From Colimorpha sp045222795 (GTDB lineage Bacteria > Bacteroidota > Bacteroidia > Bacteroidales > P3), in NCBI GenBank assembly GCA_045222795.1, contig JBGUZF010000060.1, positions 1 to 64,000 on the forward strand: a stretch of 64,000 nucleotides of DNA, read 5' to 3'. Numbering within the stretch: position 1 is the stretch's first letter; each line of letters starts with the position of its first letter. A program made the translations under genes and the position numbers. The notes beneath the pieces were generated by a model. That model was not told where the DNA came from. It did no database searches and worked only from the letters and a program-made list of their open reading frames with translations. Shown piece by piece: positions 1-9,615 of this stretch.

Positions 1-3000
1 CGGACCCTCGATGTTGTGGTTGCTGCCACACATCGGGCGCACAGCGATGTTGTAGAGACGCTCCGACACGAGACCGCCAACGGTGGCACTGGTGCTCTCC
101 ACGAGTACGGTGGTGTCGTCGATGGTGCTAAACACATTAATCTCCCAAGCGCTCTCTTCGCCCACAGCAGTCCAACTCACGCTGATGCTGGTGTAGCCGA
201 GCTCGGTAACCTCAAGACCCGTTACAGCCATGCAAGGCAGAGAGTCGGTGGTAAACAAGCCCAATCTCCAGTCGCTGGTCATGTTCTCCTCGCAGCTCTG
301 GCGCACATGGAAGAAGTACTGGGTGGCAGGTTGGAGACCAGTGATGTTGAAAATGCCGGTGGTCGAAGTCATCGTGTTGCCAAGGTTGTTGACGTTGGTG
401 CCATATTCGAGTTCATAGCCGATGTTGCGGCCAGAAACAGTTACGGTAGCGCTCTCGTAGTCGTTGGTCACCGAGACGATAGTAGGAGCAGCGCAACCGC
501 CACCGCAGCTGATGAGGCGGATGTCGCCGACGGTGCTGCTGGCGGTGCCACCAGTAACAGTATTTATGTCATAGGTAGCATTGTCGGTATAGGCATAGCG
601 CGTACGTTGGACAGTGTCGTTGTGGGCACTGAACGACGAACCGCTGGTCCATGCGCCGTGACCACGAGTAACGGCAACGAGCACGTTGCTCTGACCGTCC
701 CAGGTGAAGGTGGAGTCGAAGGCGTGAACTTGCCAATCGGTGGTGGTGTAGCTGAAGTCGGCAGCCGAAACCACATGCACAAACTGATGAGCCGAGTCGG
801 GCATGATGAATGCGCTGGCGAGGTCGTTCTCGCTAACATTGGCCATGTAGACGTCCATATTAGTGAAATAGGTGCCTGCACTGGTCGAAGCAGGCTGGAA
901 GGCCATGGCAGTAATCTCGGCACCGGTGGCATCCATGCGGGAAGCGGGGATGATGGTCTGCACATAGCTGTAGTTGTACAAGCTGTATCCGACGGGCGAA
1001 TAGCTGCTGGTGGAGGCTGTCATGGTGGTATCGAAGTTCTCCATGGTGACGGCCGAGCCGCACATGTCGGTGATGAAGCTGGCGGTAGTGAAGAAGCTGG
1101 TGTCGCCGATGCCGCAGACGGCACGCACCGAGACGGTGTAGCTGTGCGAAGCCTCGAGACCGGTGATGGTGGTGGCGGGAGTGGTGACGATGTTGGTGAC
1201 ACCGTTGCAGGTGACTTCCCATTCAGCCTCACTGCCAACGGGAGTCCACTGGACGGTGGCGCTGACATCACTCAAAGAAGAGATGACGATGTTCTGGGGT
1301 TGAGGGCAGCTGAGCGCTGTGATCTGCACATTGTCGATGGCGGCAGGAGGATTGGTGCCTCCGGTGCCATCGTTGTGCCAGAAGAATACAATCTGGTAGT
1401 TGCCGGCATTGGCGATGGTGAACACCTCATTGTAGTTCTGCCAGGTGTTGACACCATTGAGTTTGCTGCCACCATCGAGGGCCACCCAGCCGCTGGGCGA
1501 GCCCGAGGTGCCGATGCTGTTGGTGCTGCCAGCGGTCAATTCGACGGTGCCGGGCACAAGGAACACGCGGAGGTAGTCCCAGCTGCTCTCGCCGTTGGCT
1601 TGCCAGTCGTAGCTGATGGTATAGTCGCCGGCAGAGGCGAAGTTGAAGAGCTTGGTGGCATAGACGTTGGTGGTGGAAGTGATAGTGTAGCTATTGCTGA
1701 CACCGTTGTTGTCGCTTATGTAGAGGGCATTTGTGCCGCCGTTGTTAACGGCGCTGCCGATGGCCCACTTGTTGGTCTGCGTGCCGTTGACGAGCATCCA
1801 GCTGACATCCTGACCAGCCTCGAAGCCACTGCTGTAGGGCAGCGTGTCGGCCACCATGGTGGTGGTGGCGCTAACCGAGCGCGGGTTGGAGATGGCTGTG
1901 CCGCAGTCGGCATGAACGTCGATAGTGTAGGTGGTAACGGGCGTGAGGCCGGTGAAGGTGTAAGTGCTGTCGCCGATGACAGAGACGCTGTCGACATAGG
2001 AAGCGCCGTCGGTGATGTAGAGCATATAGTCGCCGGAGGTGCTGCCGCTGAAGCTGACGCTAATCTGGTCGGCGAGCACATTGGTGACGACAGGCATGTC
2101 GGGACGCGGGCAGCCGGTGTTGAGGGACACGGTGAAGTCGTCCATCATCAGAGTATAGCTGCCGCTGCCAGTGACACGCAGGGCCATACGGTTGCCGATG
2201 CCGGTGTAGTTGGAGAAGTAGACTTCATACTCGTGGTACGAACCATGCCAGTTGCCGCCGCTACCTGCAATGAGGTTGACTGTGTCGACAGGCACGAAGG
2301 CATTGCCTTCCATAACGCCGGCTTCGAGCACGAAGTTGGTGTTCATAACCGAAGCCCAGAAGGAGAGCATGAGGGTGTTGATGTTGTTCATCGCCGGCAG
2401 TGCTGCCACTTCAGTTTGGCCGCTGTTGCTTTCAAACTCGAAGTAGATGCTACCGTTATAGGCATTGCTGCTGTAGTTATATGCCGAGGGGAAGGTGCCG
2501 GAACCGCTGGTGCCAGTCTGTATCTGCTGCCAGCAGATAGGCAACTGACCAGTGGAGAGACCTTCGAAGTCGGTGAAGTAAGGTATAGCAACGATACCGC
2601 ACTGAGTGGAGGCTGTCACAGTGGTACTCAACGTGTCGATGCAGAGCGAGCTGACAATAATAGTATAGGTGGTAGCAGCGTTGAGGCCGGTAAAGGTGTA
2701 GAAGGTGTCGGTGACGGGGTTGGGATTGAAGGTGTAGTTAGCGTCACCGGCGGCCTTTATACCAACCTGCCAGCTGTTCTCAATACCCTCTACAGTCCAA
2801 TGGATGCTGATACTGTTACTGTCAGTATTGTCAACAGTCACCATCGGTGCGAAGCATGTGGGCACCTCGCAGTTGGCCACAAAGCGGGTGGCGGGGACAT
2901 AGTTGCCCGTTCCGCTGCTGCTGGCCGAAGGTGTTGTCATATCAATGGAGGAACCATCTTGATACCAATATACCGACTGTGCGCCTGTGGTGGCATGAGT

Positions 3001-6000
3001 CGCCCAGTTGCGGGTGCTTGTATAACTGCCCGTTACGTTGCGCACGGCAACCACCAGGTTACCCATAGTCGGGTCATACACAAACATGCTGTCGAAAGGA
3101 ATCACATTCCAACCCGGTGTGAAAGCGTAGCTGTAGTTAGCCACCATCTGAGTCAGACTGCTGGCAGGCACATAGTTGCTGGTGCCAAGCGAAGTAAGCG
3201 TGGTATGACCCATATAAACCTCGATGGTCTTAGTGTCGCTGGCGGTGGCATAGAACGCTATACCGTTGATGGTATCCACATTGGGCATCTCAGCCGAGGT
3301 ATAGATACTCTGAGTGTAGCTGTAGTTATAGTAGCTGTTGAGGGGAACGTAGCTGGAGGTGTTGCTACCCGTGGCCGACACTTCAGCGCACGAGGTGGTC
3401 ATAAAGTTCACCGTGTTGTTGGCGGCGGTATCGTAATTTCCATCAACATCACAAACATTGCGGAGGGTCACCGAGTAGCCGTGGCCGGCGTCAAGGCCGG
3501 TGAAGGTGTAACTGGTGCCAGTGGTACTGACAACAACAGGAGCCATGTTGGTGTCTGTGTTGTCGACGAGGGTTATTATAACCTCATTGCTCGGGAATCC
3601 GACAGTGGTGTTGTAACTCCAGTTGACGACAGCAGCGGTGTAGCTGATATCGCCCATGGTGACACCTGTAAGCGGAGCGCAGGTCAGCTGTGTGGTGAAA
3701 CTGCCGAAAGCTTTGGCATCGGAGCTGTCGCCACTGCAGTCGGTACGAACCCATGCGTAGTATGTGGTCTGCGGCAGCAGGCTGGTGATGGTATAGGCGG
3801 TGTCGGTGATGCCTGTAACAACGATGGCATTATTTATATTATTTTGCGTACCATAATAGACGTTGTAAGACGATGCCGAAGAACCACCGTTGGTCCAACG
3901 CAGATTGGCGGTGTAGGGACCGACACTGTCGATATAGACATCGTTGGGCTTGTTGCAACCATTGTCGATGCTGACATTGAAGTCGTCGATATACAGGTAG
4001 TAACCGTTGTTCTGCAGGTACTGTATGGCAATATATTTGACACCGGCAGGATATACTGCGGTAAATTCCTCGTAGTTGGTGGTGGGATTCACCTCGTTGC
4101 CCCAGACAAAGGCTCCAATGGAGTCGCTTGTGGTGGAGTATCCAACCTTGAAATTCTCGACATAGCTGGTGCTGTATTTCTTATACCAGAATGACAGCAA
4201 AATACCGTCACTCTCGGTACCGCCAAGCTGCGGGGTGATGAAATACTGCGGGGGTGTGGTATTATAGTAGAAACGGAAACTGCCGTTACCGCTATGGGCA
4301 TTACCTGAGGTATAACCTGTAGAGTTATGGCACGACACCTTGCTCCAGCACTCGATGGCATCGGCACTTTCGAAGCTCTCGCTGAAGGGAACAACCAACA
4401 CGCCGCAGGTGGTACGATACGAGCCGGTGACGGGAGTACCGTCACCCGTCGAGCAGTTGGGGGTGACAATGAAGTTATAGTTGCTGCTGGCATCGAGACC
4501 TGTGGCTGTGTAGGTAGTGTCGGTGACATAGTTTACCTCAGTAGTATCGCCACCATCCTTCCAGTAGGACACGGTATAGGTGATGCCGCTGTTCATTTCG
4601 TCGCTCCAGGCAATGGTGATTTCTGCGCTGTCAGCAGCCACGAGATGAAGGTTGCCCAACGGATAGCAGCCATTGTTTTCAGAGACGGTGAGGTCGTCGA
4701 TAAAGATGGTGTACTGGCCCGACACACGGCGTGCGCGAAGGGCGATGCGCTCGCCACTGCCGGTATAATTGGTAAAGTAGGTGTTGAATTCGTGATAGTT
4801 CTGTTTCCATGCGCTGGTGCCTGAGAAGCGGATAATGGGAATGCTGTCGACGAGGGTGAAGCTATTGTCTGACTCGAGCACACCGACTTCAAGGATGCCG
4901 GGATAGTTGGAACTGTTGGAGACCCACATATTGAGAGCCAGGCCGCTGATGTTATACATAACAGGCAGTGCAATTATCTCGGTGTCGGAACTGCTGGCAG
5001 CAGATTCAAGTTCGAGGTAACCATTGCCATGATAGGTATTGTTGCTATAGTTGTAGACCGAGGGGTAGACATGGTCGCCGCCGCTGTTGGTACCAGTGAC
5101 AACCTGAAGCCAGCATTCGGGAACATCGTTTGTATTATAGCCTTCGAAGTCATTGAAGTATGGCACATTGGTATATCCACCGCATGCGGTGCGGAATGAG
5201 GCATTTGCGTAGGACGAGGTGCTGGTGCCGCAATCGGCCACAATGGCCACATTGTAGAGAGTGTTGGAGTTGAGTCCATTTATTGTGTAGCTGGTTGTGT
5301 AAGATGTACCAAGAATGGAGGTGTCAGACATGTTGTAGATGATGTAAGAGGCACCGCTGTTGAGGGTGTCAGTCCATGTGAGGTTACAGCCGTTATCGGT
5401 GATGCTGGAGACCTCCACATTACGCACACGATAGCAGACGTCGCCGCTGCCAGGCACGTACTCTATCGTCATCTTAGGGAGGAAGTTGCGCTGATTGAAC
5501 GTCGCAGCGCTGGTACCGCTCGAGCTGTATCCCGAAGCACTTGCACCTGTGGCGCTAATGCCATAAAAAGGTTCGCCGTGGTAAGTGCCCTCAACAGTCT
5601 GCCAAAACTCAACCATCAAGTCGCCACCCTGATAAACATAGGGCGTTGTGAAGGTGATGGTCATCAAGTTACTGCTGATAGTCAGCGCACCGCTATACAC
5701 GGTAGTGGACGAATAGGTGAGGTAGCTGGAGAGGGTCGTCTGTGTCACCTCGCCAAGTTTCACATCAAACGTTGCCGCACCCCAGTTCTGACTGGCGGTG
5801 CTCGAGTGGAATGTCAACGAAGTAATCTGACTGCCGGGAGTCAGGTCATCCAACAACGTAGACGGATAAATCATCTGGCTACGTGTGTAGTCATCAGCCC
5901 ACAATCCGTAGATTGGAACGTAGGTATTGGTCGTTGTGCCGTCGGCAACGATGGTTGTCAACTGCGCTTTGGCCAGCGATGGTAGCAGTAGCACTGCTAA

Positions 6001-6030
6001 CAAGGCCACAATGTTAAACAATTTTCTCAT
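1..6030 (-). CDS. Giant secreted adhesin-like protein, FN3 and anchor/MAM-type modules (3' end outside window)
   Basis: The reverse strand is open from the ATG at 6028-6030 to the window edge, giving at least 2010 codons. The N-terminus is a clear signal peptide (MRKLFNIVALLAVLLLPSLA, then KAQ). The body alternates fibronectin type III-like modules (for example a W...T...Y.V.V...C pattern) with beta-sandwich modules of the cleaved-adhesin/choice-of-anchor type (CW near the start, IDD...V near the end). Many Thr/Ser/Asn residues and few lysines fit a secreted surface protein. Several modules closely resemble those of the adhesin at 11865-19826, so a type IX sorting tail beyond the left edge is likely but not seen. 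A good promoter lies directly upstream. Function beyond surface attachment or matrix binding cannot be given. Confidence 0.85.
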   Translation of the reverse strand, partial: MRKLFNIVALLAVLLLPSLAKAQLTTIVADGTTTNTYVPIYGLWADDYTRSQMIYPSTLLDDLTPGSQITSLTFHSSTASQNWGAATFDVKLGEVTQTTLSSYLTYSSTTVYSGALTISSNLMTITFTTPYVYQGGDLMVEFWQTVEGTYHGEPFYGISATGASASGYSSSGTSAATFNQRNFLPKMTIEYVPGSGDVCYRVRNVEVSSITDNGCNLTWTDTLNSGASYIIYNMSDTSILGTSYTTSYTINGLNSNTLYNVAIVADCGTSTSSYANASFRTACGGYTNVPYFNDFEGYNTNDVPECWLQVVTGTNSGGDHVYPSVYNYSNNTYHGNGYLELESAASSSDTEIIALPVMYNISGLALNMWVSNSSNYPGILEVGVLESDNSFTLVDSIPIIRFSGTSAWKQNYHEFNTYFTNYTGSGERIALRARRVSGQYTIFIDDLTVSENNGCYPLGNLHLVAADSAEITIAWSDEMNSGITYTVSYWKDGGDTTEVNYVTDTTYTATGLDASSNYNFIVTPNCSTGDGTPVTGSYRTTCGVLVVPFSESFESADAIECWSKVSCHNSTGYTSGNAHSGNGSFRFYYNTTPPQYFITPQLGGTESDGILLSFWYKKYSTSYVENFKVGYSTTSDSIGAFVWGNEVNPTTNYEEFTAVYPAGVKYIAIQYLQNNGYYLYIDDFNVSIDNGCNKPNDVYIDSVGPYTANLRWTNGGSSASSYNVYYGTQNNINNAIVVTGITDTAYTITSLLPQTTYYAWVRTDCSGDSSDAKAFGSFTTQLTCAPLTGVTMGDISYTAAVVNWSYNTTVGFPSNEVIITLVDNTDTNMAPVVVSTTGTSYTFTGLDAGHGYSVTLRNVCDVDGNYDTAANNTVNFMTTSCAEVSATGSNTSSYVPLNSYYNYSYTQSIYTSAEMPNVDTINGIAFYATASDTKTIEVYMGHTTLTSLGTSNYVPASSLTQMVANYSYAFTPGWNVIPFDSMFVYDPTMGNLVVAVRNVTGSYTSTRNWATHATTGAQSVYWYQDGSSIDMTTPSASSSGTGNYVPATRFVANCEVPTCFAPMVTVDNTDSNSISIHWTVEGIENSWQVGIKAAGDANYTFNPNPVTDTFYTFTGLNAATTYTIIVSSLCIDTLSTTVTASTQCGIVAIPYFTDFEGLSTGQLPICWQQIQTGTSGSGTFPSAYNYSSNAYNGSIYFEFESNSGQTEVAALPAMNNINTLMLSFWASVMNTNFVLEAGVMEGNAFVPVDTVNLIAGSGGNWHGSYHEYEVYFSNYTGIGNRMALRVTGSGSYTLMMDDFTVSLNTGCPRPDMPVVTNVLADQISVSFSGSTSGDYMLYITDGASYVDSVSVIGDSTYTFTGLTPVTTYTIDVHADCGTAISNPRSVSATTTMVADTLPYSSGFEAGQDVSWMLVNGTQTNKWAIGSAVNNGGTNALYISDNNGVSNSYTITSTTNVYATKLFNFASAGDYTISYDWQANGESSWDYLRVFLVPGTVELTAGSTNSIGTSGSPSGWVALDGGSKLNGVNTWQNYNEVFTIANAGNYQIVFFWHNDGTGGTNPPAAIDNVQITALSCPQPQNIVISSLSDVSATVQWTPVGSEAEWEVTCNGVTNIVTTPATTITGLEASHSYTVSVRAVCGIGDTSFFTTASFITDMCGSAVTMENFDTTMTASTSSYSPVGYSLYNYSYVQTIIPASRMDATGAEITAMAFQPASTSAGTYFTNMDVYMANVSENDLASAFIMPDSAHQFVHVVSAADFSYTTTDWQVHAFDSTFTWDGQSNVLVAVTRGHGAWTSGSSFSAHNDTVQRTRYAYTDNATYDINTVTGGTASSTVGDIRLISCGGGCAAPTIVSVTNDYESATVTVSGRNIGYELEYGTNVNNLGNTMTSTTGIFNITGLQPATQYFFHVRQSCEENMTSDWRLGLFTTDSLPCMAVTGLEVTELGYTSISVSWTAVGEESAWEINVFSTIDDTTVLVESTSATVGGLVSERLYNIAVRPMCGSNHNIEGP

Positions 6031-6105
6031 TTTCTTAGTGTATTTATTTATTATTTATTTTATTCTCAGACATATCGGTATCTAACCCGTATTTTATCTG
6101 CGGGT

Positions 6106-6135
6106 CAAAGATACAAACAATATTTAATTCAGCAA
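6106..6135 (-). promoter_or_regulatory. Bacteroidota-type promoter for the adhesin at 1-6030
   Basis: On the reverse strand a -7 box TATCTTTG (6106-6113) matches TAnnTTTG, and a -33 TTG (6133-6135) lies 19 bp upstream, the usual spacing for the Bacteroidota primary sigma factor. The predicted start is near 6099, leaving a leader of about 70 nt before the ATG at 6030. It lies just after the DUF4249 gene stop, so the adhesin probably has its own transcript. Confidence 0.7.
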
Positions 6136-6140
6136 TTTTT

Positions 6141-7151
6141 TTACAACTTTTTATGTATTGCTGCTTCGAGCACCCCCGGTGGTATCGACGGCGCCGCCGC
6201 GGAGACATGGGGTATGGTGTCGGGGTCGAAGGTGAACGTCCATTTTGCCGTGCCTGCGAAGATACCCACCCCACCCTCTATGTTGGTAAAAGGCTGCACG
6301 GGCTCGGCAAAGAAGGACACCGTGTTGAGGTTCTGCGCCACACTGATAAGGTAGCGCAACCTCGCCGCGGTGATGGATTCCAGGGTGATGGTGTACCAGT
6401 GTTTGAACACATGTACGCTGTCGTTTACCTCGTTGGTATCCACCAGCAGCAGGATGTAGAGGTTCACATCATAGTCCTGCCCGTCAATAAGACGGTCGGT
6501 ATTCATCAGGCTGGTGTAAAGGTATCCGCCGAGGGCCTCGTTGGGCGACACCTCATGGGAGGTAATCTCTGGATTGTAGGGCAACAGGAAGTAGGTGGCA
6601 TGAACACTGTCCACGGTGTCGTACACGCGCGTCCATTCGTTGAAGCGCATGCCGCTGTCGCGCACCTCCACCTTCAGGTAGTAGTACTCGGGATTGTCGG
6701 CATGGTCGTGCATCGTATAGTTGGCCCAGTAGAAGTTGAAAGAGGGACTGGCAAACTCAGCCACACTGAAGTTGGTCACCTCGGGCATAAGCGGCACATA
6801 TGTCTTGCCGTGCACATTGCCCTCAGGCGAGGTGACATCTATCGTCACACTGTCGCCGGGTTGGCAGATGTATGGGAAGAAGTACTTGCAGCCCGAAACA
6901 GAATCGGGCGTATAGGGAATGCCGTTGACGGTGAGCGTCGGCGCGGCGCCATCCACGGGGTGCGACGACACATTGTCGAGGAAGAAATGCGTGTGGCTGA
7001 AGAATACAAAGGCACGGTTGCCTGCCGACGGCACGCCGTTGAGCACTAGCACATCCTCCGCCCCACTGTCGTCAACATCCAGCACCTTCTCGCACGAAGT
7101 GAAGAATATCCCCACCAAAATTAAGAATACTATATAAACAATCCTTTTCAT
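6141..7151 (-). CDS. DUF4249-type outer-membrane lipoprotein
   Basis: A 336-residue protein with a lipoprotein signal ending in a Bacteroidota lipobox (FFTSCEK; Cys about residue 20). The body, an Ig-like N-terminal part (LNGVPSAGN...), the segment with VTSPEG..HGKTYVP, and a C-terminal SFFAEPVQPFTNIEGGVGIF stretch, is characteristic of DUF4249 proteins, which are usually encoded next to a TonB-dependent receptor. Here the receptor gene ends 28 bp upstream. By analogy with SusD-like partners it may be a surface lipoprotein that helps the receptor bind its ligand, but the ligand is unknown. The spacer before its ATG is filled by a TTAACTCC repeat array, which may separate or modulate the two cistrons. 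Confidence 0.85.
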   Translation of the reverse strand: MKRIVYIVFLILVGIFFTSCEKVLDVDDSGAEDVLVLNGVPSAGNRAFVFFSHTHFFLDNVSSHPVDGAAPTLTVNGIPYTPDSVSGCKYFFPYICQPGDSVTIDVTSPEGNVHGKTYVPLMPEVTNFSVAEFASPSFNFYWANYTMHDHADNPEYYYLKVEVRDSGMRFNEWTRVYDTVDSVHATYFLLPYNPEITSHEVSPNEALGGYLYTSLMNTDRLIDGQDYDVNLYILLLVDTNEVNDSVHVFKHWYTITLESITAARLRYLISVAQNLNTVSFFAEPVQPFTNIEGGVGIFAGTAKWTFTFDPDTIPHVSAAAPSIPPGVLEAAIHKKL

Positions 7152-7180
7152 TTGTCTTAACTCCTTAACTCCTTAACTCC
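7152..7180 (+). repeat. TTGTC-anchored tandem array, three 8-bp units
   Basis: TTGTC (7152-7156) is followed by three exact copies of TTAACTCC (7157-7180). The array fills the spacer between the TonB receptor stop codon (7180-7182) and the DUF4249 start codon (7149-7151). The same edge and unit occur at 44888-44924, and related edges occur at 10196, 23733 and 26433. Confidence 0.85.
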
Positions 7181-9615
7181 TAAAAATACAACGTGTATGC
7201 CGCCGAGGGTAGTATCGGGAACAACGAGAGCTGCATCAGTGCCGAGGGGTAACCGTTGTAGCTGTTGGTGGAGCTCTGGTAGATCATATAGGGGTTCTGG
7301 CGGTTATAGACGTTGTATACGCTTACATTGATGGTGCGGTGGCAGTGCTTGAACTGGCGGTGGAAGTTGACGCCGAGGTCCAGGCGGTGGTAGTTGGGCA
7401 GGCGGTAGTTGTTGCGACCCTCCATATACGACAACTCGGAGTAGATATTGTTCTCGCCGTCATAGTCATCGGGGTCGTCCGATGCCACAGGGTAGCGCTT
7501 GGTGCTGAGGGTGGCGGTGTTGCCCGTGGAGAAAACCCACGTGGCGCTGACGTCGCACCGCTTGCTGAACTTGTACGAGAGCACTATCGAGAGGTCGTGC
7601 CTGCGGTCGTATTTGGCGGGGAAGGGTTTACCGCCGTTGAGCGTCTGTCCTTCGCGGTCGAAGAGGCGCATAGTACGGCTCCATGTGTAGGCCACCCAGC
7701 CTGTGAGGTTGCCTATGTCGCGCTGCACAAGGAACTCCACGCCGTAGCTCCATCCGTCACCGGCCACCACCAGGTTCTCCCAGTTCTCACTGCTGCCGAA
7801 GAAGGTGGCGCCGTCTTTATACTCTATCAGGTTCGACATCTTCTTATAGTAACCCTCTATCGAGAAGTCGGCGATGCCGCTGCGACTGTAGAACACGCCG
7901 CCGGCCACCTGGTGGCTCTCCATGGGTTTCACCTTGTCGGTGACGGGCACCCACAGGTCCGTAGGCATACTGATGCCACTGGTCGAAAGCAGGTGCACAT
8001 ACTGTTTCATCCAGGCATAGCCCGCCTTGATGGAGAGGTCATCGCTGAGCATCACACGTCCGCTGAGGCGCGGCTGCAGCGACGGGTAGAAGGAGTTCTG
8101 CACGTCGAAGCCGCTGAAATGCAGACCGGCATTTATCTTCACCGTCTCGCTCAACGCCCAATCGTCCTCCACGAAGGCCACAACCTCGTTGGCAGGCACC
8201 ATCTCGCTCATGATGGTGCTGTCCATAGTGAAGGAGCCGTTCATCTGCACCTGGTCGTAGAAGTCCACCCTGCCGCTAGCTACCTCGGGACGGAACCAAT
8301 GACGGGTGAAATAGCCGCCATACTTTATGTTGTGCGACGTATTAGGCGAAAAGTCGAAGTCCACTCGTGCCGTCAGATCCTGTATGCCCGAGCGGTAGTC
8401 ACCCTCCATATGCGAGGGGTTGGTGTCGTTGTCGGTGAGGGTTTTGTCTATGCCGCCGACAATCTTGTTGGTATACTGCGTGTAGGCCAGCGACACATTG
8501 ACGAAGGTCTTGGGGGTCAAAGCATAGTTCCACCGCAGCGCACCTATCAGGTTGCCCCAGTTGTTCTCCATGCCCATGCGTATGTCCTCGCCGAGGGTGC
8601 TCACGGTGTTTATCTTGCCGTGCACCTTGTCCTCGCCCATATAGAAGCTGGCATAGAGACGGCTTTTGTCGTTGAACTTGTGGGTCACCTTGGCGTTGAG
8701 GTCGTAGAAGTAGTAGCCCGCGTCGAGCTCGGCATTGTTCACCACGTCGGGGGCGTCAAGGTCGGTCTCGCTGGTCACCCTGTTGATCCACATGATGGTT
8801 GGGATGACCAGCAGCTCGGCGTAGGTGCGGCGCGCCGAGACACTGAAGGTGGTCTTCTCCTTGACGATGGGCCCTTCGAGGTTCACCTTGGCCGACACCA
8901 GACCTATCGAGGCGTTGCCGTGCAGCTCCTGATCGTTGCCGTTGTTCTGCGTGATGTCGAGCACCGAACTCAGTCGACCGCCAAAGCGCGCAGGAAAAGA
9001 GCCCTTGTAGAGGGTCACGTTCTTCACGGCGTCGGTGTTGAAGGCCGAGAAGAAGCCGCCCAGATGGCTGACATTGTACAGCGGCACGCCGTCGAGCAGA
9101 AAGAGGTTCTCGTCGGGACCGCCGCCGCGCACATACATGCCGCTGTTGCCTTCCGAGCCACTCTGCACGCCAGGCATCAGCTGCAGAGCCTTGATGATGT
9201 CGGCCTCGCCAAACATCACGGGCACCGACTTTATCTTCTCCACGGTCATCTGCGTGGCGCTCATCTGCGACGACCGCGTGTCACCTATCTTCTCACCCAC
9301 GATGGTCACTTCGTCGAGTTCCAGCGACGGTACCAACTTGACGCTGAGTTCGCGGTTGCGGTCAAGCTCGATGGTGAAGGTCTGCGGCTTGTAACCCACG
9401 AACTGCACCTTGACGTCCACGGTGCCCTTCTTCAGCGTCAGCGAATAGCGTCCGTAGGGGTTCGTCACCGTGCCTTTGCCGCTATGAGTGTCTATCACCG
9501 TGGCGCCGATGAGCGTCTCTCCGCTCTTGGCATCGGTGATGGTGCCGCTGAGCGTGAAGTTCTGCGCCATCGCCGCCAACGGCAGCAGCATCAGTATGAT
9601 CAACAGTCGTTTCAT
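7180..9615 (-). CDS. TonB-dependent outer-membrane receptor with carboxypeptidase-regulatory-like N-terminal domain
   Basis: 811 residues: signal peptide (MKRLLIILMLLPLAAMAQ), a CarboxypepD_reg-like beta-sandwich at about 20-105 (LSGTITDAKSGETLIGATV), a TonB plug at about 115-225 (MPGVQSGSEGNSGMYVRGGG, DENLFLLDGVPLYN) and a 22-strand-type barrel to the C-terminal Phe (AAYTLYF). It would import a nutrient across the outer membrane using TonB energy. It overlaps folK by 4 bp (ATGA) upstream and is followed by the DUF4249 lipoprotein, so receptor and lipoprotein likely form a unit. No substrate can be inferred, as there is no anti-sigma, hydrolase or SusD gene beside it. Confidence 0.9.
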   Translation of the reverse strand: MKRLLIILMLLPLAAMAQNFTLSGTITDAKSGETLIGATVIDTHSGKGTVTNPYGRYSLTLKKGTVDVKVQFVGYKPQTFTIELDRNRELSVKLVPSLELDEVTIVGEKIGDTRSSQMSATQMTVEKIKSVPVMFGEADIIKALQLMPGVQSGSEGNSGMYVRGGGPDENLFLLDGVPLYNVSHLGGFFSAFNTDAVKNVTLYKGSFPARFGGRLSSVLDITQNNGNDQELHGNASIGLVSAKVNLEGPIVKEKTTFSVSARRTYAELLVIPTIMWINRVTSETDLDAPDVVNNAELDAGYYFYDLNAKVTHKFNDKSRLYASFYMGEDKVHGKINTVSTLGEDIRMGMENNWGNLIGALRWNYALTPKTFVNVSLAYTQYTNKIVGGIDKTLTDNDTNPSHMEGDYRSGIQDLTARVDFDFSPNTSHNIKYGGYFTRHWFRPEVASGRVDFYDQVQMNGSFTMDSTIMSEMVPANEVVAFVEDDWALSETVKINAGLHFSGFDVQNSFYPSLQPRLSGRVMLSDDLSIKAGYAWMKQYVHLLSTSGISMPTDLWVPVTDKVKPMESHQVAGGVFYSRSGIADFSIEGYYKKMSNLIEYKDGATFFGSSENWENLVVAGDGWSYGVEFLVQRDIGNLTGWVAYTWSRTMRLFDREGQTLNGGKPFPAKYDRRHDLSIVLSYKFSKRCDVSATWVFSTGNTATLSTKRYPVASDDPDDYDGENNIYSELSYMEGRNNYRLPNYHRLDLGVNFHRQFKHCHRTINVSVYNVYNRQNPYMIYQSSTNSYNGYPSALMQLSLFPILPSAAYTLYF

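Noticed and set aside
16..4194. A 1392-codon open frame on the plus strand
   Set aside because: It is antisense to the adhesin gene, has no signal peptide or recognisable domain, and its Gly/Val/His-rich composition is what the reverse frame of Thr/Ser-rich codons gives. The same holds for the long plus-strand frames at 7339-9669, 11829-14294, 15606-17279 and 33483-35807.
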